DNA from: Eremophila alpestris peregrina
Lineage: Eukaryota > Chordata > Aves > Passeriformes > Alaudidae
NCBI GenBank assembly: GCA_009792885.1
Contig: WMCF01000025.1
Coordinates: 1,695,852-1,759,851, forward strand
Length of the DNA stretch: 64,000 bases
Direction: 5' to 3'
Shown piece by piece: positions 53,213 through 64,000 of the stretch. The notes beneath the pieces were generated by a model. That model was not told where the DNA came from, made no database searches, and was given only the letters and a program-made list of their open reading frames with translations. Both the position numbers and the translations under genes were made by a program. Each line of letters opens with the position of its first letter. The first letter of the stretch is position 1.

Positions 53213-54699
53213 CAGCTCTATCATCATAAGGATTTCTTCAACCACATAAACCAAATTTGAATAAGTATGAATATGCAGACATGCAGGCATCTATGAACAG
53301 AATCTGTTATTTATTCTGAAATTATATGAAGTAATTTCTTTCATTGCCTGAGACAAAAGTTGCTTTCTAAATCAGCTGGCTAGCATACGATTGGCATTGT
53401 GCCAAAACCTAAAGGCAGTTAATCTCCAGAACTAGGGACTTCTCCAGTTTTATTGAACTTCCATCAAACTAAAGAGTCTATGATTCTGCTGAAAAAACGT
53501 CTATTGATGTGAGAAACAGAAAAATATTCAGGGTTCAATAAAACATAGAGGGAAGAGAAATGGCTTACTTATTTATCATTTTAACATACAAAATGCTTTA
53601 ATAAAGCTCTGAGAAATGATACGCACTAGGAGACAAGTCATATCATAAGAATTTATGGGATGTCTTCTGCTCGATACACTCTTTCTTAGACTTCGTCCAC
53701 TGTATATAGGTTCCTGAAGCTTTTATATTGGAGACTTAAAAAGAAAATCAGTAAGATATTTAGGTTCCTGTAGCACCAACTTCATGAACAATGTCTGCTT
53801 CTCAGTGTCTGAAAGCTGACCTGCCACAACAAAATGTACTTTATAAATTAAGTCACTTGTTCCCCTTCATGCCTTGGAATTCCATGGAGGCATTTCAGTT
53901 CACACAAAATCCGAGAAATCTACTAGGGAAGAAAAACTTCACAGGGAATACTTTTGAAGCCAGATATCCTCAAGGGAAGAACTATCTAGTCTAATTTTTC
54001 CATGATGCAGAGTCCACACTGGTTTTACAACAGCCAGTCTGGAGACAGTAGGTGCAAGTAAAAGATGTCTGACAGCAGAATGCTGAGGCATTTGCAGCTA
54101 GAGAAGGGATCCAGCAAAGTCAGCATCACATGCATCTTCTCTCCCCTTCAATCCTGTTGCTTCCACAGAGGGAGGCTGAGTTGGAGAACATGGTTACTGT
54201 GAAAGAGGAAAGGTCCCTCTAGGCAACTGCAGCTGACATCTTGCCCTTGACAGCATCAGAAGTAGCAAGCTCCGTCTACACTTTCACAAAGACTTGAGCT
54301 GGCTCAGAGAGAAGGGTTGATGCATTACTCACTGTTTTAAGATAATTATCTATTCTTTCCATCCCTGTACTTACTTTGTAATCAAACTTTCAGCAGGTGA
54401 AATGAAACATCATTCTGATTACAAGTGCATCTTCAAAACATCACTCCTGAGCATAATTTACCAGTGATTAGACAAAGAAAACCTATGATTTACCATCTGC
54501 TTTTAATTATTTTCTGAGTGAATATTTTGAGTAAACAGGTCGTCTTCATGTCTCCTCAGCTAGTCTATTTAGATTCCCTGAGTCTGCCCACACATGACAG
54601 AAGGCACTACACACAGAAGCCATGATATCTGAGGTTGCTGGGTGATTGCTTTTCCAAGTATTACTGCAAGACAGATACATTAATATCTCCAGCAAATAC

Positions 54700-55035
54700 C
54701 TATGCAGCATGGCATTATTATTATTATATTCTGCTAGGATTTAGTCATAACTGCATAAGGATTCTGAAAACTATTATTTAGTCGAAGATTGTTTTCTTTA
54801 TATTAAGATGCATTAAAAAGGAAACACTTAAAATTGCTCTCTTAAACTTTTCAAACATTGCTTTCTGCAAGAGCAAGGTCATTATACAGATGCATATTAT
54901 GACCCTTTGAAATGACCGCAATTTAGTAATGAAATTACAGTTCTTCACCTGTCACCATATACCAATTTGTTAGATGCTTTGAAATGAATTTCTGTGCAAA
55001 TTAAAATGATTGTTACCATTCCACCAATCATAAAG
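54700..55035. promoter_or_regulatory. Candidate conserved noncoding element
   Basis: Repeat-free AT-rich DNA apart from an ATT run at 54714-54728. Visible motifs include the E-box CACCTG at 54946-54951 overlapping CTGTCA (TALE-homeodomain type) at 54949-54954, a PBX-like CCAATCA at 55024-55030, and several ATTA cores. The combination resembles vertebrate developmental enhancers. The inference rests on motifs and composition only. Confidence 0.25.
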
Positions 55036-55904
55036 AATGAGTTCAGTGTTTCTTAATAGGATGCAAATGCTATGAGTTTTTTCTGATAAAATAATTCATT
55101 GCTAAAAAGTAAAGAATTAAAAAAGGTATTATGAAGATGCAGTCAGCAAGACAGCAAATATTAGAGAAGGACAAAGCTCTAAGTGTGGACACAGTAGTAT
55201 GCCAAGACTGCAGAGACACACCAAAAAGTGCAAGAATATGAAGTGTTTTAAAATGAGTATCAAACTTCTTTGAAACAAACAGCCTTCCAAAGTAGCATTG
55301 CATTTTCTGTTGTGGTAGGAGTCAGCTAATTGCTTTTTTTGCAAACTTATAGTTTTGTGTAACTCATAGTTTCATTTTTTGGCTTACAACACATTAATAG
55401 CCAGCTAGAAAAGTGTGGTCCCAAAAGTAACACCCGATCTGTTTAATCACACTCTCTGCATTTCAAACCTGGTCACATTTAAAATCCTCAAACCAGTGAT
55501 GTCTCAAGTAACCAGATCCCTGTGAGGACTGGTGCATTAGTGTGCTGTTCCAATGAATCACTGATATATGCCAACTTGTTTGGTCCCTTTCTGTCTCAAA
55601 AGGACTGGACAGCAAGCAAGGAAGATGAATCTGACCCAAACTTTGTCTGCTTCTGCCTAAATCGCCTTTAGGAAGCAGCTAGAAAATATAGGGTCTAGAT
55701 TGTCCAGCACATACAGCTCCAAGGTCTGACAGGCCCTCTTGCTTTTGTTCAGGTGTACATTTTAAAGCCCAGTTTATCTGTCTACATTTTTAAATTACCT
55801 TAAATGTGGCAATAATAGAATATGGAAAGGGGAACCCAGTTCGCCATGAGATGGCTCACAGGAGGTTTTCAGACTGTCTGCAGAAGTCTTCTCTTTTACA
55901 GGCT

Positions 55905-56492
55905 CAGAGGACCAGCCAAGTTGTGAGGGACCTCAGGAGGTCTTTAGACCAATCCCCTGCTCAAAGCAGGGTCAGCCCTAAGGTCAACTGAGTTTCTCAG
56001 GGCTTCAAGGCAGGCCTTGAAATCCTCCTGCAATGAAGACTACCCAGCAATGCTGTTCCCATGTTTAGCTGTTTTCAAGGTGAAATAGCTTTTTGCTATA
56101 TCTAGCAGTCTAAATCTGCCATTTTCAGTTCACATCTCTTGCCTTTCATTTTCCTACCATATATCTCAATGAAGAGCCTGTGTTTCCTTGCCAACCTCCT
56201 CAATAGGTGTTGACTCATCACTGTTAGCTTTCCACTCTTCCCCAGGTAGAATGAGCCCCATTCCCTCTCCTCACAGGGCAAATGCAGCCGTTTCCCAACC
56301 ATCTTGATGAGTTTTGACTGAATGTGCTCCAATTTGTAATTTCCCTTTTAGTAGCAGCCCAAGAAAGAAAGGAATAATCTCCTCCTTTGATCCAACTGCA
56401 GTCCTGTTAATGTATATCCACATATTACCTGACTTCACTGTTGCCAGGGCACACTGCTGACTCACAAGCAGCTTCCCCTCCACCAAAATTTT
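55905..56492 (-). mobile_element. CR1 LINE, old eroded copy
   Basis: About 590 bp of diverged CR1 on the minus strand, 3' end at the left. Plus-strand landmarks are 'GGGACCTCAGGAGGTC', 'CCCCTGCTCAAAGCAGGGTC' and, near the right end, 'GCCAGGGCACACTGCTGACTC'. The middle is heavily substituted, with indels. Its sequence belongs to a different CR1 subfamily from the copies at 32.4 and 40.2 kb. Both ends are fuzzy, and the left terminal repeats are barely recognisable. Confidence 0.88.
56102..56332 (-). pseudogene. CR1 ORF2 remnant in the old copy
   Basis: Minus-strand translation begins EHIQSKLIKMVGK and continues LHLPCEERE, matching the segment after the CR1 reverse-transcriptase core. Further on it has drifted out of frame and is unrecognisable. 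It is a fragment with no intact domain. Confidence 0.75.
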
Positions 56493-59400
56493 GATCAGTC
56501 ACACACTGCTTAGTCCTCCTCTGCTCCTAATCACTAATAGTGTCTTCCAAAAACACAGGCTGAAAGTTTGGTGCCAAGAATGGCATCATGGTAGCAAACC
56601 AAGTGATTTCCTAAAGAGGATCACAAATAGCTTAAACCACTATGCTACATATCTCTACTATAGCCATTTAAATCCTAAACTTAAACAATGAAAGCATATC
56701 TCAGTCCCTGGCACATTAAAAAAAGACATAAACGATAGATTACTTTGATCCATATTTGCAATGGAAGAGATGTGTAAGAAGTAGAAGAAATAAAATAGCA
56801 TCTACATCCAACTGTAAGAAAAATTAACTACACCAACTACTAAGGAGGGAGACAAGAGATACAGTTCCTTATACCTCAGGCAATTTTTAATCTTTAGTAT
56901 TGATATTATTTTTCTACTGACAATTACTCTTAAGACCCTATAGCAAAGAGTAGTTGAATATTTCAACTATTTTTAACAGGACAAGGGGGAAAAAACCCTC
57001 ATTCACTCAGCATGCCACAGAGTTATTATGCTGAAACTAGGATCTATTGGCTTTTTTTACTTTTGAGAGTGCTAAATAAACACAAAAGGCATTGAGGAGG
57101 GAAGGTAATAAAACTGTTTGACTTCACTGATTCAGAAGTCCAGGCATCTCAGAATCCTTAGCCATGGTCATCTTTAACAAACATAATTTTAAGAATCTTC
57201 AGGTTGGTCACAAGTAATGCTACATAAGACTTTTTCCTTACATAAGAAAATTTTGTTGCTTAGACAATCACTATATATCTCCCTGCTACTAGTAAAGAAC
57301 ACTTTGTAGAACTTGAGGGTTCAACATTGATTTTATCATATTGTAAGGCACAGACTCTTACTTAGATCTTTCAGGGCTTCTAAAACCTTATGATCTACAC
57401 AAAGATAGTACTGAATATTCCATTTTTGCTAAGTTAAAGCTAAGCTAAACCCAAAGTGGGTTGAAGATATCAGTCAGCTTTCATCTGAAAAGCCCTGGTT
57501 TAGGGTCATAGCAACCAGGCAATTTCTTATGTGTTTTTTCTTACTCATACTGAACTCAAAATACCTATTTGATTGCCTGTCTTTTTTCAGAGACTTCCAC
57601 ATTCTCCCCAGGTCTCTGCACACTCCCTTAAAAGCATGTCCATTCATTGGTTACCTCCAGTCTCAGAATTATATGAACTTCTGCCAGAAGGTCACCATTA
57701 TTCAGATCTCATCCTTTTAGTGAAGAGAAATTAATTCCAAATATTTTCACCTTCAGTGCACATAGCATATATTGAGTGCAATCTGCACCTTACTGTAATG
57801 CGTCAGACTTCTCTCACTTCAGAGATCTTCCTGAATTTTCTGTTCTGTTCCTGTTTATCTTTTCATGGGCTCCTGGAGAATCAGTTGCTAATGGCTTCTG
57901 CATACAGGGACACAAATTTTTCTTTTTTCTATTTAATGTTTCTAATAAAGTGCATTGTGAATCAGCATCATCTCAGACCAATTTGCTCTTGAGTGAAGAA
58001 GGAAATGAGCAGGGTAAAACCTCCTGTCTCCTTGTGTGATTAGATGTATGCAAGCTGCACCAGGAGGAATACCACTCAGTTATGACAAACATAATGAAGA
58101 TTCTTTATTCAAGACATTGGAGACTGTCAAATCCCCTGCTTCTTCTGCAGTGTTATTAAGCAAACTGTCCTCTCTGTTGTTACCATCCTAAGAACTCCTT
58201 ATGCCCATGCATGTTGTGCAAAGCTCCAGAAGTTAACTTTGGTCAAGTATGGCAATTTAAAATTAATTGTACTGCTCCTGATAAATACTCTAAATCATCA
58301 GCAGCAGTGAAAATGCAGTCTATCTTCATTAATAATCATTTATCCCTCAATTATTTTCAAAAGCTCACATAATAGTTCCTATCACTACTTTAGAAGATGC
58401 AAAGCTCTTCTGGCATTACTTTTACTGTCAACACCAGCTATGTAAATACCTACCATTTTCAATGTCACTACTCTTTTCAAATTGTTAACGTTTTAAAGCT
58501 GTCCTGTTTATACGTGCTCAATTCAAAACTAGTATAAAAAATTTGTTTTGCCATCATAATGTACCTCTGCTTTTAAGATATGGATGTATCATTTATTACT
58601 CACAGAGTTCTAGTAAAATCTATAAATAATCTCTAAAGCAAACACTACATCTAATCACTACTTTTCTTCAGGCTTTGTGCCATACAGATATGAAATTCTA
58701 GCTGGAACTGCATTACAATTATTGCTGTTTACTTGACTAAAGTGCCAGAGTTAGTGGAGTGAGATTTCAGTCATATGATATATGGAGAGCATCTCTAAGG
58801 AACTCTAGAGTTATTCTACTCAAATATGTGTCAGTGGAATCAGTCTGCTTGCACTACATCTGGAAATCCTGATTGTTACGGTTTGCCAAAAGTCCCAACT
58901 GTAGAATAACCAAGCTGGCTTAAACATCCTGGCTGGCTGAAAGCTGTACCAACATAAATTAGCAACAGCAACTTTCCAAATGCTATCAAGAACCATTTCA
59001 TCCACACCAGTATTCAATGCAGCTTGGCTGAAAATGTAATTAAATAGATTTTCTAAGTACTTCAGCCTTCAAGTAATACTAGAAGTGGACTGACATAATC
59101 ATATATTATTCATGTGCAGCCAGTGGCATTGTAAAAAAAAATCAGATACTTTGTCTGAAAGACTGACTATTCTGTTGAGAATATCAGTTGAACAGCTACT
59201 GCATTTTAAGACAAAAGCCTTTCAATGAACAAAAAATAAAAAACTTCTGTAATGATATCTGTATCTATGTAATATAAATCTATGTCTGCAGGCATAAGCC
59301 ATCAATTTGGTATAATGAAAAGAGTATAAAGTTCATTGTCTTGAGAAAGAAGAGAAGTTTCAGACTGTAATAGGTCCTAGAATTCTCACAATCAAATGCA

Positions 59401-62400
59401 GAGGATCCACACAACCAGAGGCATATATATTTATATGAGCAGAAAATTTGGAAAAAAATAAAAACCAACCAAAATATGCTATTTAATTATATATCAGTAT
59501 AAAAGCAGGTTATTAACTATAACAAAGTGACTATAACAGATACTTAAGGTTAATGTTAAAGAGGAATAAGCACTCAGCAGACTATAAAAGTTTATGTGCA
59601 GAACTTAGTGCAGTCAACTACTATGTCTAAGCAACATCATGTCTAAAAAGATTCACACTTTATCACAGTCAAGAGTCCAAGCAATTCTGCTCTGCAGTAT
59701 GACACAATAACGCTCATGATCAAAGCAAAAAAAAGACTATTTATTGTTCTCCATGTTCAGGTACAACTTTAATAAATACATGCCATGGCAATCCATGGTG
59801 TAAAGAGAAAAACAAATGAAATATTAAAGATGTATTTCCATGCAGAAACCAAATCTGTCACCATGTAACAAGGTACCCTGTATTTACTCAAAACAAGCAA
59901 TAGATAATTATCTGGGGTGTTAATGTCCAGCAATGTCTGTCTCACCAAAGGCCTGACTGACTTTTTCAATATGGCAAAGTGATTCAGGAGTGACTTGGGC
60001 ATCCCTGCACCCACAGATCTAAGGCAGTAACCTCAGCCATCCAGTTGGAATTGCAAGCACAGAATTTACTATAACTTGTAACTTGTTCTGCAGAGAGAAA
60101 ATTTTTGTACAGTAGTTCCTAGGTAGTCCACTTAGGACAAAAAGCAATATCTGATACTTTGTTTTTATAAATCTTTTTACCAGTTGAAGGAAAAAAGTTT
60201 TATTTTTCCCTATTGCTTTCTATCAAGTAATGAAAGATCTATTTTCCCTCTCACACAATTTTATTTTTCCATGCATTGAGAAGCAGCTTCCTTTTAAAAT
60301 CGCAGAGATTGCTCTCAGCCTCCCCAACCTTCCAATCTGACACTAAAAAAGACGTCACCATTAAATCTTTCTAGGTCACACACAAATTGTAGTTTCCTAT
60401 TTGACAGCTGAGAACAACTTATCCTTCACTGTTACTAGGTAAACACAATATTGCTTTGCTGAAAAATCATAGCAGGAGAGCAAGTGAAGTAGATAGTAAA
60501 GGAAAAAAAATCTATCAAAACAGTGGCAATGTTTTCCAAAACAAAACAAAAATCGTCCAACTCTTCTGCAGTGCTCACTCATGTAAATTTTCTGAGATGG
60601 TTGCAAAGGAAATTCACTATCTTAGCGAGGCTCAATTGATTGAAATTGGAACCTACCATAATTTAGATACAGGGCTTATTCAGAAGCACTGCTGTAGCAG
60701 TCTGAAAGTGAGGCAAATGTGCTACCATAAAAACCAAATAGGGACGATCTTTAGCACTTGGTTAGCACATGTTTAATTTCTTTTTATCCTGCTGATGAAA
60801 GTGTTCTGGTTTCTCTGGTCAAACTGGGGGGTGCCTAGGACAAGTGACAGGGATGACCCCATGCTCTAAGACACAGAAACTTATCCTTCATCTCACCAGA
60901 GTCATTCTTTGCACATTTGAGGCCACAAACGACGTACAATAAATCTGTTGTGACCTAGGAAAGAACCCACTGCTGATGTTTGAAATGTTGAATGGGAATC
61001 TCTAAAGTAGCTGTAAGAATTAACTACTATTGAAACGAAAGCAATCTGCCCGCAGGTAGTTTTGCATATAACAAGACTAAAACCTAGAGAAAAGACAGTA
61101 ACAGACAGTAACTCATTTGTTGAACAAAGGCAGTGGGGAAAATACTGCATTTGCTTTTCCCAGCTGAACATTTACTGTGTCACATGAAGTGAAATTCTGG
61201 GTAAGACAGAGCAAGGCACCTAGTTCAGAACAGTGTCCCTGGCTGGTGTTATATGTTTCAGCAGAAGCGTGGCTTCATGTAACAGTGAGCTAAAAAAGAG
61301 AGAGCAATCTCAGCAGAATAAAAATATGAACAAATACATCCCTGCAATGAGAGATTCATTGTGAGAAGCCTCACAAGAGCAAAGAGAAATTATATGCAGC
61401 TAACCCAGGAAATGGTTTAGCTAAGAAATTCTCTAGAACTGTGAGTAACAATAGCAACCCAGTTAGATGAGAGATCAGGTTGAGGAATGGAGAGACATTT
61501 TGTGTCTGCAAACTCATACTTCTAAAATGTCTTTTGGCAATTCATCCTAAGGTAGCTTGTGGGAAAGGGAGCTCTATATCAAAAAGCCCACTGCAGCATC
61601 CTAGTACCATGGTCATGACTCCATAAATTGAGAATACAGCAGGCACAACTTGCAGTCCTGCTTCATCCGCCCTTCCCTCTTCATAGCCCAGAGACTTGGT
61701 CCTGCACCCTGCTGGGGAAGCCAGGCCCATCTGTTATTCCAGATCCATTCCCCAGAGTCTGAGGAATTCCTGCTCCCCAGAAATCATTCCACATACTCAT
61801 TTCATCTGGTTGAGCATCCTCACCCTCTGCTGGTTCCTTTCAGCAACAAGAGATTTCCCCAGCTGCCTTCGTATCAACACGGCAGCTCCCTGGCTACCCT
61901 GAGGTGTGGCACCTCAACTGCTCTCTGCATAGGAACATACTAGAAGTGACAGGAAAGGACAACAAGATAATGACAGAACGAGGGGAAAACCTTATAAAAT
62001 TTAAACAAAAATTTAGATTACCAAACATTTTTGGTAGATCCTAATTTGAACCTTGAAACAAAAACCAGTTTTCAGGGGACTATGTTACTACTCCATAACC
62101 CAGAAAGGAATAGTTTAAAACAGAGAATAAAATAACTGAAGATAATTAGGTTTCAACTTATTTAAACATATATTGGTGCTATTCTTACATTAAAAAGGAA
62201 TATCTCCATTCATAGCTCAAAACATTGCTGCTTTTTAAATAATTCCTGCTGAGCAATTATTTAAAAAACAAGTTAACAGGGAGTACCACAATTATAGAAC
62301 CTATGAGGTGGCATATTTAGGAAAAGATTTACTTCCTGTAAAGAACCACCTGTAAGGAACACCTGTGCAACCCTGATGTGTGCAGTCTGTCAGACAGCTG

Positions 62401-64000
62401 CCCCAAAGGCTCAGAGGCTGCACACTCCCTGACAGGATGGAAGCTTGAGCTGCAGAGCAAATATCAAGCTGTTATTCTGTGCCAATAAAGGCAGCAGATC
62501 TGTTGAGAGGATAAGCTCATTGCCTTTGTGTTGATCAACAATCCCTTGACAGCCTGATTTTTCCACTGGTATTTGCATCAGCTTTGTAGGGCTCTGTTCA
62601 CCTGCTCTTGGAGTTCTAAGTGCAAGTGCTGAGCGTGACAGTGCTTGCTCCTGCATGCAGAAAAGGAGAAAATAGCCCTGAGAGAGAGGATGAGGTTGTT
62701 TCAGGCACAACAAATTGGGGAAACTATCCTGTACATGATAAAGGCTAGTTATTGTCTAATGTTATTCTAAACTATGTGTTTGAAATCAGTGTCACTGAGA
62801 CCAAATTATAGTTTGTGAATCTGTACTGTGTTTGATGATGCAGACTCTTTGCTTCACCAGACTAGGGTTTGAGTTTCTTTTAAAGTCACCAATCATTTTT
62901 TGAAGACCTTGAAACTTCTGGTTCTGCAAGAGGGATTCAACCAAAGCTATGTAAAATAACACCCTCCCCCTTCCACACATTCTGGTTGCCCTGAGTGAGG
63001 ACACAGTCCCAAAAAAGCAATGCCCCTGAACTTAAGAGATGTAACACATACAGCCAAACCTTTTCATTTCTATGTGAGAGCAGTGCTAATGGAAGTCACA
63101 GTCAGAAATCTTGTAAAGCAAGTCTACCACTCCTTAATGCAAGAACACTGACTTCATTATGTGTCATCTTGCTCAGCCAGAAGCTTCAGAAACTGTTAAA
63201 AAAATCTCAACATAATCTTCCATTGTTAAATAATTACAAATAAGAGAGATACATACTAGAACTACTTTGTTTACTGCAGCAGATGTTGCCATGCCCTTTG
63301 ATATCTATCACATATGCTTTTCAATGAAAAAACCATATACAATAATTTTAACTGCTCCATATTTTGACAGATATCAGACCTTCCTCAGTAAACTTAGTGC
63401 TTTTCTTCTCTCTTGTAAAATTTCACCTCACTTATAACCTTTTCTTTTTGGGTACTTTTAGATAGTGATTTAGTTAGTGATGCCCCACACAAAGCAACTG
63501 ACCAATTGCTGTGATTACTTAGATGGGAGAATCATGAGGCAAAGTGGGAGAACTAAATTCCATGTGTAAAACACATCAAATTCTGCCCAAGTTTATACCT
63601 CTCATGCAATCTTCTGTACTACACTTTAGTTCAAGTTGCTAGAAGGTGACAAAGTTATGAAACATTTCAGGAACACACAAATCACTGAGGTTTTACATTG
63701 GCTTGTAAAACCCAACCAATATCCATGCATGCCTGAAACTGCTTGCTTTCCTTAGAAAACATCTGCCATTAATAAGTTGTAAACCAGGGATCCAACAATG
63801 CTTAAAATAGAAAGGTTTTTGAAGCCATTTGCAGTGTTACAACTTACTAATTTTTTCTGCAAATAGGAACATTAATATTTTGCTTATTTACTGTAGAAAC
63901 AAAAATACAGTCTTTGTACATGCACACACAAAAATGTTTGTTAAAATTATATGAAAGTAACTCAAACTTTTCAACCCACCAATCACCCAAATAGTTTGAA
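56493..64000. other. Noncoding sequence to the window end, no gene seen
   Basis: No exon, RNA gene or transposon recognised. The longest open frames are 106 codons at 60456-60776 (plus), 100 codons at 62411-62713 (minus) and 97 codons at 61650-61943 (plus). The last lies in a relatively GC-richer patch (about 61.65-61.92 kb) but has no domain. A repeat-free AT-rich stretch at 58.23-58.59 kb is listed separately. Confidence 0.55.
58230..58590. promoter_or_regulatory. Candidate conserved noncoding element (weak)
   Basis: Repeat-free AT-rich DNA with several ATTA/TAAT cores, including TTCATTAATAATCATTTATC near 58.33 kb. There is no simple-repeat or transposon character. A regulatory role is only a guess from composition. 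Confidence 0.17.

Larger units (their letters stand above)
49557..55904. other. Noncoding sequence, no gene seen
   Basis: No exon or transposon recognised. The longest open frame is 91 codons at 52302-52577 (plus), with no domain. It holds an A/C-rich low-complexity tract at 50.16 kb, a GA-rich patch at 53175-53212, an ATT run at 54714-54728 and an enhancer-like stretch at 54.70-55.03 kb. Confidence 0.55.

Noticed and set aside
61650..61943. 97-codon plus-strand frame in a GC-richer patch
   Set aside because: No domain, and a 68-codon frame overlaps it in another phase. Reduced stop density from composition explains both.
1..64000. CRISPR arrays, operons, bacterial-type genes, tRNA or rRNA genes, or a novel defence-type system
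   Set aside because: The sequence is vertebrate nuclear DNA. I saw no regular spaced repeats, no tRNA or rRNA consensus and no cluster of coding frames.

Overview
This window looks like noncoding nuclear DNA from a bird. It is AT-rich and CpG-poor by eye. None of the open frames on either strand reads as a cellular gene: the longest is 145 codons and the rest are mostly 60-120 codons with no recognisable domain. The lineage call rests on CR1 (chicken repeat 1) LINE remnants, the dominant avian retroposon, and on one retroviral LTR that I recognise from memory as a type common in songbirds. Bird is fairly secure; passerine is tentative.

Layout. From 1 to 13.7 kb there is unannotatable single-copy sequence with small tandem and simple repeats. 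A short CR1 3' end lies at about 13.72-13.78 kb and a CA/CCCA microsatellite at 14.55-14.61 kb. From 14.6 to 32.4 kb there is no gene, but several AT-rich stretches look like conserved noncoding elements. A CR1 copy of about 760 bp lies at 32.42-33.18 kb. A probable solo endogenous-retrovirus LTR of about 634 bp lies at 37.25-37.89 kb. A better preserved CR1 copy of about 540 bp lies at 40.16-40.70 kb. The stretch from 40.7 to 55.9 kb holds an 87-nt pure pyrimidine tract (49.46-49.54 kb), an A/C-rich tract at 50.16 kb and enhancer-like AT-rich stretches. An old, eroded CR1 copy lies at 55.9-56.5 kb. Nothing recognisable follows to the end.

No genes act together here. The plain reading is an intergenic or long-intron interval. 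The only coding-like traces are frameshifted remnants of the CR1 reverse-transcriptase ORF, all on the minus strand. The regulatory-element calls are pattern judgements from base composition and short motifs; they need cross-species alignment. I found no evidence for a previously undescribed biological system.
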